The notes beneath the pieces were generated by a model. That model did not search any database. It was not told the DNA's origin and was given only the letters and a program-made list of their open reading frames with translations. 64,000 nucleotides of DNA, from contig NZ_JADBDS010000001.1 of the NCBI RefSeq assembly GCF_014873705.1, positions 1,426,001-1,490,000 of the forward strand. The letters run 5' to 3'. Of this stretch, positions 44,911 through 54,857 are shown one piece after another. The position numbers and the translations under genes were made by a program. How positions within the stretch are numbered: the stretch's first letter is position 1; every line of letters starts with the position of its first letter. This DNA is from Mycobacterium sp. OAS707. GTDB taxonomy: Bacteria; Actinomycetota; Actinomycetes; Mycobacteriales; Mycobacteriaceae.

Positions 44911-45906
44911 GTGAAGGTCACGGTTCTGGTGGGTGGCGTCGGCGGCGCCCGCTTCCTGTTAGGGGTGCAGCGCCTGTTGGGCCTCGGCCAGTTCGGCGGG
45001 TCCCCATCAGACGACGAACTGACCGCGATCGTCAACGTCGGCGACGACGCCTGGATGTACGGCGTGCGGATCTGCCCGGACCTCGACACCTGCATGTACA
45101 CCCTCGGCGGCGGCATAGACCCTGAGCGTGGGTGGGGACGTCGCGACGAAACCTGGCACGCCAAAGAAGAACTCGCCGCCTACGGCGTACAGCCAGACTG
45201 GTTCGGTCTCGGCGACCGCGATCTGGCCACCCATCTGGTCCGCAGCCAGATGCTGCGCGCCGGCTATCCGCTTTCGGATGTGACCGCGGCGCTGTGCGAC
45301 CGGTGGCAGCCGGGCGCGCGTCTGCTGCCCGCCAGCGACGATCGCAGCGAAACCCACGTCGTCATCACCGATCCAAGCCCCGGTGATCAGGCTGGCGAGA
45401 AACGGGCCATCCACTTCGAGGAGTGGTGGGTGCGCCACCGCGCGCAAGTGCCGACGCACAGCTTCGCGTTCGTCGGCGCCGACAAAGCCACCGCGGGGCC
45501 AGGCGTCACCGAAGCCATCGAGACCGCCGACGTGGTGCTGCTCGCTCCCTCCAATCCGGTGGTGAGCATCGGCGCAATCCTGGCCATCCCGGGAATCCGT
45601 GGCGCGCTGCGCTCGACGACGGCCCGCGTGATCGGCTACTCCCCCATCATCGGCGGAAAGCCGGTGCGCGGCATGGCCGACGAATGCCTCTCGGTGATCG
45701 GGGTGGCCAGCACCTCGGAGGCCGTCGGCGGTTACTACGGACCCCGCTCCGGCGTCGGCATCCTCGACGGCTGGCTGATACACGAGGGCGATCACGCCGA
45801 CATCGAGGGAGTCGAGGTGCGCTCGGTGCCGCTGCTGATGACCGATCCGGCGGCCACGGCCGAAATGGTGCGTGCCGGACTGGATCTGGCAGGGGTGAAG
45901 CCGTGA
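44911..45906 (+). CDS. fbiA: 2-phospho-L-lactate/PEP transferase FbiA (F420 biosynthesis)
   Basis: 331 residues, the same as Rv3261. It joins a guanylylated phosphoenolpyruvate (or phospholactate) to the deazaflavin Fo to make (dehydro)F420-0. The N-terminal [37 protein letters not shown] and [20 protein letters not shown] are family motifs. The GTG at 44911 fits both homologous length and the leaderless -10; the frame extends upstream without likeness. The last codon overlaps the fbiB start (GTGA). Confidence 0.96.
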   Translation: MKVTVLVGGVGGARFLLGVQRLLGLGQFGGSPSDDELTAIVNVGDDAWMYGVRICPDLDTCMYTLGGGIDPERGWGRRDETWHAKEELAAYGVQPDWFGLGDRDLATHLVRSQMLRAGYPLSDVTAALCDRWQPGARLLPASDDRSETHVVITDPSPGDQAGEKRAIHFEEWWVRHRAQVPTHSFAFVGADKATAGPGVTEAIETADVVLLAPSNPVVSIGAILAIPGIRGALRSTTARVIGYSPIIGGKPVRGMADECLSVIGVASTSEAVGGYYGPRSGVGILDGWLIHEGDHADIEGVEVRSVPLLMTDPAATAEMVRAGLDLAGVKP

Positions 45907-47243
45907 CCGAGCATGGGTCAGCTGCGGCAGTCGAACTGCTCCCGGTGCCAGGACTTCCCGAGTTCCGGCCCGGTGACGACCTCGCAGCCGCCCTGGCGCA
46001 AGCGGCGCCGTGGCTGCGCGACAACGACGTCGTGGTCATCACCAGCAAGGTCGTGTCCAAGTGCGAGGGCCGCATCGTTGACGCCCCAATCGATCCCGAA
46101 GAGCGGGATGCGTTGCGGCGCAAGCTGATCGATGCCGAGGCCGTCCGCGTGCTCGCACGCAAGGGCCGCACGCTGATCACTGAGAACGCACTGGGGCTGG
46201 TGCAGGCCGCGGCCGGGGTGGACGGTTCCAACGTCGACTCCGGCGAGTTGGCGCTACTGCCAACCGATCCCGATGGCAGCGCCGCGGCGCTGCGCACCGG
46301 TCTGCGCGAAAGGCTCGGCGTCACCGTCGGCGTCGTCATCACCGACACCATGGGCAGGGCCTGGCGCAACGGCCAGACCGATTTCGCGATCGGGGCCGCA
46401 GGACTGACCGTGCTGCACGGCTACGCGGGATCGCGGGACCGGCACGGCAACGATCTGATCGTCACCGAGATCGCTGTCGCCGACGAGATCGCCGCGGCGG
46501 CCGATCTCGTCAAGGGCAAGCTGACCGACATCCCGGTCGCCGTGGTGCGTGGACTCACGTTGTCCGACAACGGTTCCAACGCGCGCACGTTGCTGCGGCC
46601 AGGCGAAGACGACCTCTTCTGGCTCGGCACCGAAGAAGCCCTGGCCCTTGGCCGCAGTCAGGCACAGCTGCTGCGCCGATCGATCCGGCGGTTCAGCGCG
46701 GAACCCGTCGCCCCCGACCTCATCGAGGCCGCGGTCGCCGAAGCGCTCACCGCGCCTGCGCCCCACCACACCCGTCCCGTGCGCTTCGTGTGGATGCAGG
46801 ACCCGCAACGGCGCCTGCGCCTGTTGGATCGGATGAAAGATCAGTGGCGCGCCGACCTGACCTCAGACGGTCGCTCTCCGGATTCTGTCGAGCGGCGTGT
46901 CGGGCGCGGCCAGATCCTCTACGACGCACCCGAACTCGTCATCCCGTTCATGGTGCCTGACGGAGCGCACAGCTACCCCGATCAGAGCAGGACCGCCGCC
47001 GAGCACACCATGTTCACGGTTGCGGTCGGTGCAGCCGTGCAGGCGCTGCTGGTGGCACTGGCAGTGCGCGGGGTCGGCAGCTGCTGGATCGGCTCCACGA
47101 TCTTCGCCGCCGACCTGGTACGCGACGAACTCGCGCTGCCCGGTGACTGGGAACCGTTGGGCGCCATCGCCATTGGCTACCCTGAAGAACCGCCTGGCCC
47201 TCGCGATCCGGTGGAAACCGACGGGCTGCTGGTCCGCAAGTGA
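45903..47243 (+). CDS. fbiB: Bifunctional F420 gamma-glutamyl ligase/dehydro-F420 reductase FbiB
   Basis: 446 residues. N-terminal domain (about 1-245, CofE-like: [37 protein letters not shown]) adds the glutamate tail. C-terminal nitroreductase-like FMN domain (about 250-446: [33 protein letters not shown]) reduces dehydro-F420-0 and binds F420. GTG 45903 overlaps the fbiA TGA. Corresponds to Rv3262. A Nudix gene follows with a four-base overlap. Confidence 0.96.
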   Translation: MTEHGSAAAVELLPVPGLPEFRPGDDLAAALAQAAPWLRDNDVVVITSKVVSKCEGRIVDAPIDPEERDALRRKLIDAEAVRVLARKGRTLITENALGLVQAAAGVDGSNVDSGELALLPTDPDGSAAALRTGLRERLGVTVGVVITDTMGRAWRNGQTDFAIGAAGLTVLHGYAGSRDRHGNDLIVTEIAVADEIAAAADLVKGKLTDIPVAVVRGLTLSDNGSNARTLLRPGEDDLFWLGTEEALALGRSQAQLLRRSIRRFSAEPVAPDLIEAAVAEALTAPAPHHTRPVRFVWMQDPQRRLRLLDRMKDQWRADLTSDGRSPDSVERRVGRGQILYDAPELVIPFMVPDGAHSYPDQSRTAAEHTMFTVAVGAAVQALLVALAVRGVGSCWIGSTIFAADLVRDELALPGDWEPLGAIAIGYPEEPPGPRDPVETDGLLVRK

Positions 47244-47791
47244 GCCTGCATGAATCGGCCGTCGACGCGTTGACGCGTTGGCACGCACCCGATCCCGCAC
47301 AGGACACGCTGCGGCACGCCGTGCTGGCGTTTCTCGCCGCACGGCCGGATGGCTGCCTGCGCGAGTGCGTACCGGGTCACGTCACCGGCTCGGCGCTGGT
47401 CCTGGACCACACCGGCGAGCGCGCGTTGTTGACGCTGCATCCACGCTTTGGTCGGTGGCTGCAACTGGGCGGGCATTGCGAGAAGACCGATGCCGACATC
47501 GTCGCCGCCGCGTTGCGTGAAGCCACCGAGGAATCCGGCATCGACGGCCTCATCATCGATCCTGAGCCTGCCGCGCTGCACGTGCACCCCGTCACGTGTT
47601 CGCTGGGCGTGCCGACGCGTCACCTCGACATGCAGTTCATCGTTCATGCGCCGGCGAACGCCGAAATCGCGGTCAGCGACGAGTCTTTGGACTTGCGGTG
47701 GTGGCCGCTGGATGCGCTGCCCGAAGACTGCGACTTCGGCCTCACGCAATTGGCGGATTCGGCGCGCAAACGCACGCTCAGCGACGGTTAG
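47240..47791 (+). CDS. Nudix hydrolase
   Basis: 183 residues. The Nudix helix reads [24 protein letters not shown] (positions about 76-99; key residues Gly77, Arg92, Glu93 and EE at 96-97), with one extra residue between the first acidic position and REAxEE. It hydrolyses a nucleoside diphosphate derivative, substrate unknown. Overlaps fbiB by four bases (GTGA), so it may clean up a nucleotide by-product of F420 synthesis, by inference only. Confidence 0.85.
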   Translation: MSLHESAVDALTRWHAPDPAQDTLRHAVLAFLAARPDGCLRECVPGHVTGSALVLDHTGERALLTLHPRFGRWLQLGGHCEKTDADIVAAALREATEESGIDGLIIDPEPAALHVHPVTCSLGVPTRHLDMQFIVHAPANAEIAVSDESLDLRWWPLDALPEDCDFGLTQLADSARKRTLSDG

Positions 47792-47805
47792 CGCGCCGAA
47801 ATCGC

Positions 47806-48885
47806 TTAGACGTCGGTCGAGTAGCGGATGCCGCCGTCAGGGATGGCGACCCCCGGCCACACCCGCGCGCCGCGCAACAGCTCACAACGCGCGCCGATGT
47901 CGGCCCCGTCGCCGATCACGCCGTCGCGGACCAACGCGCGCGGCCCGATGCGAGCACCGAAGCCGATGATCGAACGCTCGATGACCGCGCCGGCCCCGAT
48001 GCATGCGCCGTCGAAGATCACCGCGCCGTCCAACCGGGCACCGGCGCCGATCTCGGCGCCGCGGCCGACGACCGTGCCGCCGATCAGCAGTGCACCGGGG
48101 GCGACAGCGGCACCGTCGTGCACCAGCTTTTCGCCACGCTGACCGCCGAGCGCAGGCGACGGCGCGATGCCGCGCACCAGGTCGGCCGAGCCGCGCACGA
48201 AGTCGTCGGGTGTGCCCATGTCACGCCAATACGTGGAGTCGACGTAACCGCATACCCGCAGCCCGTCAGCCAGCAGCCCCGGGAAGACCTCCCGCTCCAC
48301 CGACAGCGCCCGGCCCTTGGGGATGCGGTCGATGACGTCGCGCTTGAACACGTAGCAGCCTGCGTTGATCTGATCGGTCGGCGGGTCCTGCGTCTTCTCC
48401 AGGAAAGCCGTCACCACGCCCTCGGAGTCGGTGGGCACACAGCCGAATGCACGAGGGTCGCCGACGCGCACCAGATGCAGCGTGACATCGGCGCCGCTGT
48501 TCCCATGCGAGTCCAGCAGCGCCCGCAGGTCAGCACCCGAGAGCACGTCGCCGTTGAACACCAATGCGGTGTCATGGCGCAGCTTCTCTGACACGTTGGC
48601 GATACCGCCGCCGGTGCCAAGCGGCTCGTCCTCGACGACGTAGTCGATCTGCAGGCCAAGCTTGGATCCGTCGCCGAACTCCGACTCGAAAACACCCGCC
48701 TTGTACGAGGTGCCCAGCACGACATGCTCGATGCCTGCATCGGCGATCCGCGACAGCAAGTGCGTCAGAAACGGCAGGCCGGCCGTCGGCAGCATCGGCT
48801 TGGGCGCCGACAGGGTCAACGGCCGCAGGCGCGTGCCCATACCGCCAACGAGTACGACCGCGTCCACTTCAGCAGGATTGACCAC
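47806..48885 (-). CDS. manC: Mannose-1-phosphate guanylyltransferase (GDP-mannose pyrophosphorylase)
   Basis: 359 residues, exactly the length of Rv3264c. The nucleotide loop VLVGGMGTRLRPLTLSAPKP (about 10-29), NGDVLSGADL, LEKTQDPPTDQINAGCYVF and the C-terminal left-handed beta-helix hexapeptide repeats (IGGTVVGRGAEIGAGARLDG, IGFGARIGPRALVRDGVIGD) are seen. It makes GDP-mannose, the donor for PIM, LM and LAM. GTG 48885 overlaps the wbbL1 TAG by one base (TAGTG). Confidence 0.95.
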   Translation of the reverse strand: MVNPAEVDAVVLVGGMGTRLRPLTLSAPKPMLPTAGLPFLTHLLSRIADAGIEHVVLGTSYKAGVFESEFGDGSKLGLQIDYVVEDEPLGTGGGIANVSEKLRHDTALVFNGDVLSGADLRALLDSHGNSGADVTLHLVRVGDPRAFGCVPTDSEGVVTAFLEKTQDPPTDQINAGCYVFKRDVIDRIPKGRALSVEREVFPGLLADGLRVCGYVDSTYWRDMGTPDDFVRGSADLVRGIAPSPALGGQRGEKLVHDGAAVAPGALLIGGTVVGRGAEIGAGARLDGAVIFDGACIGAGAVIERSIIGFGARIGPRALVRDGVIGDGADIGARCELLRGARVWPGVAIPDGGIRYSTDV

Positions 48886-49760
48886 TAGTGCCGTCCCTTT
48901 CTCAGCTTGCGCTTCGAGTTGCGGACCACAAGGCCCGCGCGCGCAGCTAGCGCGCCCCTGATGGTCCACCGCAGTGGCGCCTGCCACAGCTTCGGATGCC
49001 GATCTGACAGGAAAGTGTAGGTGCTCGTGTGGTGGGCCGCCAAGTTGCGGGCCGGGTCGCGGCCCGTGGCGTGGCCCTTGTCGTGCAAAATTTCCGCCGA
49101 CGGCACATAAATGTTCTGCCAGCCCGCCTTGCCGAGGCGATCTCCCAGGTCGACGTCCTCCATGTACATGAAATAGCGCTCGTCGAAGCCCGACACCTCA
49201 TCGAATGCAGAACGCCTCAGCAACAAGCACGAGCCGGAAAGCCAGCCGACAGGGCGTTCGCTGGGCTCGGTTCGCTCCTGGCGGTATTCCGCTGTCCACG
49301 GGTTGGATTTCCAGAACGGGCCGACGACCGCGTGCATGCCGCCGCGGATCAGGCTCGGCAGGTGGCGCGCCGACGGGTAGACCGAGCCGTCGGGATCGCG
49401 GATCAACGGCCCCAGCGACCCCGCCTTCGGCCAGCGTTCGGCCGCTTCCAGCAACAGGTCGATGCTGCGGGGTCCCCACTGCACATCGGGGTTGGCGACG
49501 ATGACAAACTCCGACTCCGGGGTGATCTCAGCGACCGCGCGGTTCACCGCGGTGCCGTAGCCGAGGTTTCCCTCCATGCGCAGCAAGCGCGCATTCGAGT
49601 AGCGCTCCGTCGCCTCTTCTGGCGCGCCGTCAGTCGAACCGTTGTCGGCCATGATCACCGTCACAGGCCGTTCGGTGGCAAGCGAGAGCGTCGCAAGGAA
49701 CCGATCGAGGTGTGGCCCCGGTGAATAGGTCACCGTGACCACGGTCAGTCCATCGCTCAC
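48885..49760 (-). CDS. wbbL1: Rhamnosyltransferase WbbL (arabinogalactan linker)
   Basis: 291 residues, GT2 family. It transfers rhamnose from dTDP-Rha to decaprenyl-PP-GlcNAc, the linker between peptidoglycan and arabinogalactan, and is essential. Seen are VVTVTYSPGPHLDRFLATL, MADNGSTDG (nucleotide), NLGYGTAVNRAV, VANPDVQWG (DxD-like) and YFMYMEDVDLGDRLGK (catalytic acidic pair). GTG start at 49760. Corresponds to Rv3265c; coupled to manC. rmlD, normally next to it, is displaced by an oxidoreductase gene. Confidence 0.95.
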   Translation of the reverse strand: MSDGLTVVTVTYSPGPHLDRFLATLSLATERPVTVIMADNGSTDGAPEEATERYSNARLLRMEGNLGYGTAVNRAVAEITPESEFVIVANPDVQWGPRSIDLLLEAAERWPKAGSLGPLIRDPDGSVYPSARHLPSLIRGGMHAVVGPFWKSNPWTAEYRQERTEPSERPVGWLSGSCLLLRRSAFDEVSGFDERYFMYMEDVDLGDRLGKAGWQNIYVPSAEILHDKGHATGRDPARNLAAHHTSTYTFLSDRHPKLWQAPLRWTIRGALAARAGLVVRNSKRKLRKGRH

Positions 49761-49920
49761 GCGGACAGACCCAGTTCGTCAATCATTGGCTAGAGGGTAG
49801 CGGCATCCCAATGGGCCACCGCAGCAACGGCAACCAACTCCGGTGTTGGCGCTTCAGCCCGGTAGTCTGTCTAACGGCCGCTAAGGGGGTGGACAACCGC
49901 GGCCTGAAAGGACGAGCAGT

Positions 49921-51585
49921 ATGCCCGCGTTCGACTACGTCATCCTCGGCGCAGGAGCCGCCGGCTGTGTGCTGGCAAACCGACTTTCGGAGGATCCGCG
50001 AACCGAGGTGCTGGTGGTCGAAGCGGGTCCGCCTGCCCGCGGTCCCTACTTCGCGATCCCGATGATGGGCGCAGGCCTGTTCGAACAGCGCACCGATCAC
50101 CCCGACCCCCTCTCCTACGAGGGACATAAGCACAGCTTCGTCTACCAACTCGAGCCCTACGGCGCCGCCGACAAACTCAATGAACGATGGGTGCGCGGAA
50201 AGGCGGTCGGCGGCTCCACCGCCATCAACGGCCTGGTCTACAACCGCGGCAACCGCGAGGACTACGACGAACTCGAGCGGCTGGGCAACCATGGCTGGGG
50301 CTGGGACCACATCCTGCCGATCTTCAAGGCCTTCGAGGACAACCAGTTCGGTCCCTCGCCGACGCGCGGTGTCGGTGGGCCACTGCATATCTCGCAGCCG
50401 AAGTTCCCAGATGAGTTGAGCCAGTACATCATTGACGCCGCCGCCAGCACCGGCCTCAAGAGCGTGCAGGACTACAACGAATCCGACGACGAGCGCGTCG
50501 GGCCTGCGATGGCCATGATCCACCGTGGCCTGCGGGTCAGCGCCGCCAAGGCTTTCCTCGATCCGGTTCTCAAGCGGCCCAATCTGCACCTGGCCACCGA
50601 CACCTACGCGCAGCGGCTGATTTTCGAGAACGGGCGGGCAGTCGGTGTCCAGATCCGCAGCGGGGGCAACACCTCGGAGGTGCGCGCGCGACGCGAGGTG
50701 ATCAGCGCACTGGGTGCGTTGCACACCCCGAAGATTTTGCAGCTATCCGGCGTCGGCCCCCGCGAGGTGCTCGAAAAGGCCGGTGTGCCTTTGTATCTCG
50801 AACGCGACAACGTCGGCCGCCGGATGACCGAGCATTTCTGCGCCATCATGATGTACCGGCTGCGCGACGATCTGGGCTACAACCGGCAGCTGCGCACCAC
50901 TGTCGGCAAGGCGATTGCGGCACTGAAGTTCGCGGCGACACGCAGGGGACCGCTTGCCACGCCGACGGGCGACGTGATGGCGATCTTCAAGACCCGACCC
51001 GAGCTCGAGCGCGTCGACGGCCAGTTCCTGGCTCGGCTAATGTCGGTTGCCGACGTCAGTGGCGGCGAGCGCGGCCAAATCGATTCCCACGGAGGCGTTT
51101 CGTGCGCGGCCGAGATTCTGCGGCCGACGTCGGAAGGCAGCGTGTGGATCACCTCAGCCGACCCGCACGCCAAGCTTTCGATCGACCCCAACTATCTGGC
51201 CACCGAGTACGACCGCACGACGATGGTCGGTGTGGTGCGCAAGATCAGGGAGATCTTCGAGCGTTCGCCGCTTGCCGAGCACGTCGAGCTGGAGACGACC
51301 CCAGGGGCCGGCGTGCAGACCGACGACGAAATCGTCGACGCCACAATCAAAACCGGCGCGACGGGCAGCCACGCGGCAGGCACCTGCATGATGGGCCCGA
51401 ACGACGAGGACATCGTCGACGATCAATTGCGCGTCCGCGGCATCGAGGGGCTGCGCATCGTCGACTGCTCGATCATGCCGAAGCAGATGTCGGGCAACCT
51501 CGCCGGACCGATGCTGGCGATGGCCGGGCGGGCCGCGGAGTTGATCCTCGACACCGCGCCTGCCGAGAAGGCGCGCCGCGCCTGA
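49921..51585 (+). CDS. GMC-family FAD oxidoreductase
   Basis: 554 residues. FAD site FDYVILGAGAAGCVLANRLS (about 3-22), GMC signature 1 GKAVGGSTAINGLVYNRG (about 93-110), and C-terminal TGSHAAGTCMMG (catalytic His) with MSGNLAGPMLAMAGRAAEL (second active-site residue Asn). It is related to choline dehydrogenase/alcohol oxidase proteins; the substrate is probably an alcohol. Its stop abuts the rmlD stop with no base between. It sits between wbbL1 and rmlD, which are adjacent in M. tuberculosis. Confidence 0.92.
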   Translation: MPAFDYVILGAGAAGCVLANRLSEDPRTEVLVVEAGPPARGPYFAIPMMGAGLFEQRTDHPDPLSYEGHKHSFVYQLEPYGAADKLNERWVRGKAVGGSTAINGLVYNRGNREDYDELERLGNHGWGWDHILPIFKAFEDNQFGPSPTRGVGGPLHISQPKFPDELSQYIIDAAASTGLKSVQDYNESDDERVGPAMAMIHRGLRVSAAKAFLDPVLKRPNLHLATDTYAQRLIFENGRAVGVQIRSGGNTSEVRARREVISALGALHTPKILQLSGVGPREVLEKAGVPLYLERDNVGRRMTEHFCAIMMYRLRDDLGYNRQLRTTVGKAIAALKFAATRRGPLATPTGDVMAIFKTRPELERVDGQFLARLMSVADVSGGERGQIDSHGGVSCAAEILRPTSEGSVWITSADPHAKLSIDPNYLATEYDRTTMVGVVRKIREIFERSPLAEHVELETTPGAGVQTDDEIVDATIKTGATGSHAAGTCMMGPNDEDIVDDQLRVRGIEGLRIVDCSIMPKQMSGNLAGPMLAMAGRAAELILDTAPAEKARRA

Positions 51586-52446
51586 CTATTGCGCGAGCGC
51601 AGCGGCCAGCGCTTCACGCCACGGCCGCAGCGGTTTGAGGCCAGCCTCCGTGGATCGGCGGGCGGACAACGCCGAATAGGCCGGCCGCGGCGCGGGACGC
51701 GGATGGCGGTCGGTGCCCACCGGCCGAACTCGCTGGGGATCGGCACCGACGGCCTCGAACACCGCCTGGGCCTGCTCGAAGCGACTGGCAGCACCCTCGT
51801 TGGCGGCATGCAGCACCGGCTCGCGGATCGATCCGTCATCGGCCAGTTGCAGCAGGGCCTCGACGAGATCACCGACGTAGGTCGGCGAACCGACCTGGTC
51901 GGCCACGACTTCCACCTCCCCGTCACCGGCGGCCAGTCGCCGCATCACCGCAGCGAAATCCTTTCCATCGGCGCCCTCGTAGATCCACGCGGTCCGCACG
52001 ATGTGCGCGTCGGGCATCGCGGCGAGAACCAGCAGCTCACCGGCCAGCTTGGTACGGCCGTACACGCTCAGCGGCCCGGTTTCGTCGTCGATCTCGTAGG
52101 GGTGGTGTTGACCGCCGGAAAACACGTAGTCGGTGGAGATGTGGATGAGGTCTGCCCCGGCGCGCGCGCAGGCGTGCGCGACGTGTTCAGGCCCGACGGC
52201 ATTGACCGCGTGGGCCCGCTCCGGTTCCTGTTCAGCGGCGTCGACCTGCGTATAGGCCGCACAATTGATCACGACGTCGCCGGGCTCGATGAACCGCTCG
52301 GCGGCCACGGGATCGGTGATGTCCCAGTCCGCAGACGTCAGCGCCAGCACTTCACGGCCTCGCCTGCGCGCCGCAGCGGCCAGGGTGCGGCCCACCATGC
52401 CACCCGCGCCGGAGATAACAATTCGGTCAGGCTTACGGGAATTCAC
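51586..52446 (-). CDS. rmlD: dTDP-4-dehydrorhamnose reductase
   Basis: 286 residues from GTG 52446; a GTG at 52452 would add two. It makes dTDP-L-rhamnose from the 4-keto precursor, used by WbbL. NAD(P) loop VISGAGGMVGRTL (about 9-21), HISTDYVFSGG and the catalytic Tyr-x3-Lys in VYGRTKLAGE, then RTAWIYEG and GSPTYVGDL. A CAGACT hexamer lies seven bases before 52446. Corresponds to Rv3266c. Confidence 0.95.
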   Translation of the reverse strand: MNSRKPDRIVISGAGGMVGRTLAAAARRRGREVLALTSADWDITDPVAAERFIEPGDVVINCAAYTQVDAAEQEPERAHAVNAVGPEHVAHACARAGADLIHISTDYVFSGGQHHPYEIDDETGPLSVYGRTKLAGELLVLAAMPDAHIVRTAWIYEGADGKDFAAVMRRLAAGDGEVEVVADQVGSPTYVGDLVEALLQLADDGSIREPVLHAANEGAASRFEQAQAVFEAVGADPQRVRPVGTDRHPRPAPRPAYSALSARRSTEAGLKPLRPWREALAAALAQ

Positions 52447-52453
52447 AGTCACG

Positions 52454-52507
52454 AGTCTGGCACGCCGACCTGCGCTACCGGATGTGCGGGCATCTCGCCA
52501 GTAGCCT
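52454..52507. promoter_or_regulatory. Divergent leaderless promoters of rmlD and the LCP gene
   Basis: Minus strand: CAGACT (52459-52454), seven bases before the rmlD GTG at 52446. Plus strand: TAGCCT (52502-52507), six bases before the ATG at 52514. The first is a weak -10, the second a good one. Confidence 0.45.
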
Positions 52508-52513
52508 GGGCAG

Positions 52514-53983
52514 ATGCCCGCTCGCCTGTCCCGTGTCATCGCTGTGACGGTGGCCCTGGCCATCGTGGTCGGCACGGGTGTCGCGTGGGGCAAGATCCGG
52601 TCGTTCGAATCCGGCATCAACCACTTTTCCTCGGTCGCGCTGGGCGAGGGCGGCGCCGACGGCGCGATCGACATCCTGCTGGTCGGCTTGGACAGCCGCA
52701 CCGACGCGCACGGTAATCCGCTGTCGGCGGAGGAACTGGCAACGCTGCGGGCGGGCGACGACGAGTCCACCAACACCGACACGATCATCCTGGTGCGCAT
52801 CCCGAACAACGGAAAGTCGGCCACTGCGATCTCCATCCCCCGCGACTCGTACGTCCAGACGCCGGGCGGAAACAAGATGAAGATCAACGGTGTGTACGGC
52901 TCGGCGTATTTCGACAAGAAGACCGAACTCGTCGAGCAGGACGGTGTCGATCCGGCAAAGGCCGAGCCCGAGGCCGTCGAAGCCGGCCGCGAAGCATTGA
53001 TCAAGACGGTCGCCAACCTGACCGGTGTCACCGTCGACCATTACGCAGAGATCGGCCTGCTCGGCTTCGCGTTGATCACCGACGCCCTCGGCGGGGTCAA
53101 CGTCTGCCTGAAAGATGCTGTGTACGAACCCCTTTCGGGCGCCGACTTCCCCGCTGGCTGGCAGAAGCTGAACGGCCCGCAAGCGTTGAGCTTCGTGCGG
53201 CAGCGCCACGACCTTCCGCGCGGCGACCTGGACCGGGTGACCCGACAGCAGGCAGTGATGGCGTCGCTGGCCCACGACGTCATCTCCAGCAAGACGCTGT
53301 CGAGCCCGTCGACCCTGAACCGCCTCGAGGACGCCGTCCAGCGCTCGGTCGTGCTGTCCGAGGGTTGGGACATCATGGATTTCGTCAAGCAGCTGCAGCA
53401 GCTCGCCGGGGGCAGTGTCGCATTCGCGACCATACCGATCGTCGAAGAGGCCGGCTGGAGCGACGACGGCATGCAGAGCGTGGTGCGCGTCGACCCGGCT
53501 CATGTCAAGGAGTGGGTGGGCAGCCTGCTGCACGACCAGGACGAGGGCAAGACCGAGCAATTGGCTTACTCGCCAAGCAAAACCACCGTCGACGTGGTCA
53601 ACGACTCCGACATCAACGGACTGGCCGCGGCGGTGTTGCAGGTGCTGACCAACAAAGGGTTCGCCGCAGGCAACACCGGCAACAACGAGGGCGGCCACGT
53701 GACAGGCAGCCAGGTGCAGGCGGCGAAGGCCGATGACCTTGGCGCGCAAGCGATCTCCAAGGAACTCGGAGGGCTGCCTGTGGTCGAGAACGCCTCGGTC
53801 GCACCCGGCTCCGCGCGGGTGGTGCTCTCGGCTGACTACACCGGCCCCGGGTCCTCGGGCATGGATCCAACGCTGACGACCGTCGACCCGGCAGCCGCGG
53901 GGTCGACCGACTCGGGCGACGCCGAGCCCACGCCGTCGCCGATTCTCACCGCAGGCTCCAACGACCCGGAGTGCGTCAACTGA
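52514..53983 (+). CDS. lcp1: LytR-CpsA-Psr cell-wall ligase (Lcp1/Rv3267 type)
   Basis: 489 residues. One N-terminal membrane helix (about 7-26), then the LCP domain (about 50-290): STNTDTIILVRI, ISIPRDSYVQ, KMKINGVYGSAYF and SFVRQRHDLPRGDLDRVTRQ, which bind the polyprenyl phosphate and metal. The C-terminal LytR_C domain (about 355-445) begins TTVDVVNDSDINGLAAAVLQ. Lcp1 ligates arabinogalactan to peptidoglycan, completing the pathway of wbbL1 and rmlD beside it. The ATG is leaderless-type. Confidence 0.94.
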   Translation: MPARLSRVIAVTVALAIVVGTGVAWGKIRSFESGINHFSSVALGEGGADGAIDILLVGLDSRTDAHGNPLSAEELATLRAGDDESTNTDTIILVRIPNNGKSATAISIPRDSYVQTPGGNKMKINGVYGSAYFDKKTELVEQDGVDPAKAEPEAVEAGREALIKTVANLTGVTVDHYAEIGLLGFALITDALGGVNVCLKDAVYEPLSGADFPAGWQKLNGPQALSFVRQRHDLPRGDLDRVTRQQAVMASLAHDVISSKTLSSPSTLNRLEDAVQRSVVLSEGWDIMDFVKQLQQLAGGSVAFATIPIVEEAGWSDDGMQSVVRVDPAHVKEWVGSLLHDQDEGKTEQLAYSPSKTTVDVVNDSDINGLAAAVLQVLTNKGFAAGNTGNNEGGHVTGSQVQAAKADDLGAQAISKELGGLPVVENASVAPGSARVVLSADYTGPGSSGMDPTLTTVDPAAAGSTDSGDAEPTPSPILTAGSNDPECVN

Positions 53984-54684
53984 CCACGGTCACATCGGCG
54001 CTACTGGATCCGTTGATGGCGGCGGACCCGATGGGCCCGCGAATCACGTATTACGACGACGCCACCGGTGAACGCATCGAGTTGTCGACGGTGACACTGG
54101 CCAACTGGGCCGCCAAGACCGGCAACCTGCTGCGCGACGAAATGGGCGCAGGACCCAGCAGTCGGGTGGCGGTGCTGCTGCCTGCACACTGGCAGACCGC
54201 GGCAGTGCTTCTCGGAATCTGGTGGATCGGCGCCGACGTCGTGCTCGACGGCGACGCGGACATCGCGATGTGCACAGCTGATCGGCTGTCCGACGCAGAC
54301 GATGCCGTCGGGACGGGCGAGATCGCGGTGCTGTCGCTTGACCCGTTCGGGAAGCCGGTGGCCGACCTCCCCGTCGGCCTCACCGATTACGCGACGTCGG
54401 TCCGGGTGCACGGCGACCAGATATCGCCGGAACGCCACCCGGGACCAGCACTCGACGGCCGGTCAGTGGCCGAAGTCCTCACCGCTGCCCAAACCTCGGC
54501 TGCCACACAGGGTTTCGGCCGTGACGACCGGGTGATGTCGACGGCTGGCTGGACGACGGTCGACGAATTGACCGACAACCTGCTGGCTGTGTTCGCCGCG
54601 GGCGCGTCATTGGTACTGGTGGCCAACCCTGATGCGGGTGCACTCGACCGTCGCCGCGAGATGGAGAAAGTCACCCGCGGCTAG
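53971..54684 (+). CDS. TIGR03089-family protein (truncated AMP-ligase-like)
   Basis: 237 residues, matching Rv3268. It resembles the N-terminal part of acyl-CoA synthetases (ANWAAKTGNLLRDEMGAGPS, VAVLLPAHWQTAAVLLGIWW) but lacks the AMP-binding P-loop and the C-terminal domain, so it should not be an active ligase. The GTG at 53971 overlaps the LCP gene by 13 bases, so the two are co-expressed; function unknown. Confidence 0.85.
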   Translation: MRQLTTVTSALLDPLMAADPMGPRITYYDDATGERIELSTVTLANWAAKTGNLLRDEMGAGPSSRVAVLLPAHWQTAAVLLGIWWIGADVVLDGDADIAMCTADRLSDADDAVGTGEIAVLSLDPFGKPVADLPVGLTDYATSVRVHGDQISPERHPGPALDGRSVAEVLTAAQTSAATQGFGRDDRVMSTAGWTTVDELTDNLLAVFAAGASLVLVANPDAGALDRRREMEKVTRG

Positions 54685-54857
54685 CACTCGCGAGCAGCCG
54701 CGCAGGTGCCCTGCAGCTGGGGGGCGATAGTTGATCGCAGGACTAACAGCGATTTCTACGTCAGGGTCGTGCCACGCACCTGTTGTGCGGAATTGCACAG
54801 CCTTGGTGTCGAAATCGCGCATAGCATGCCGAACTGTCGGTGTGCGCTGCAGAGGAC

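Noticed and set aside
45423..45902. Upstream extension of the fbiB frame into fbiA
   Set aside because: The extension is Arg-rich nonsense in a shifted frame of fbiA; GTG 45903 gives the expected protein and overlaps the fbiA stop in the usual way.
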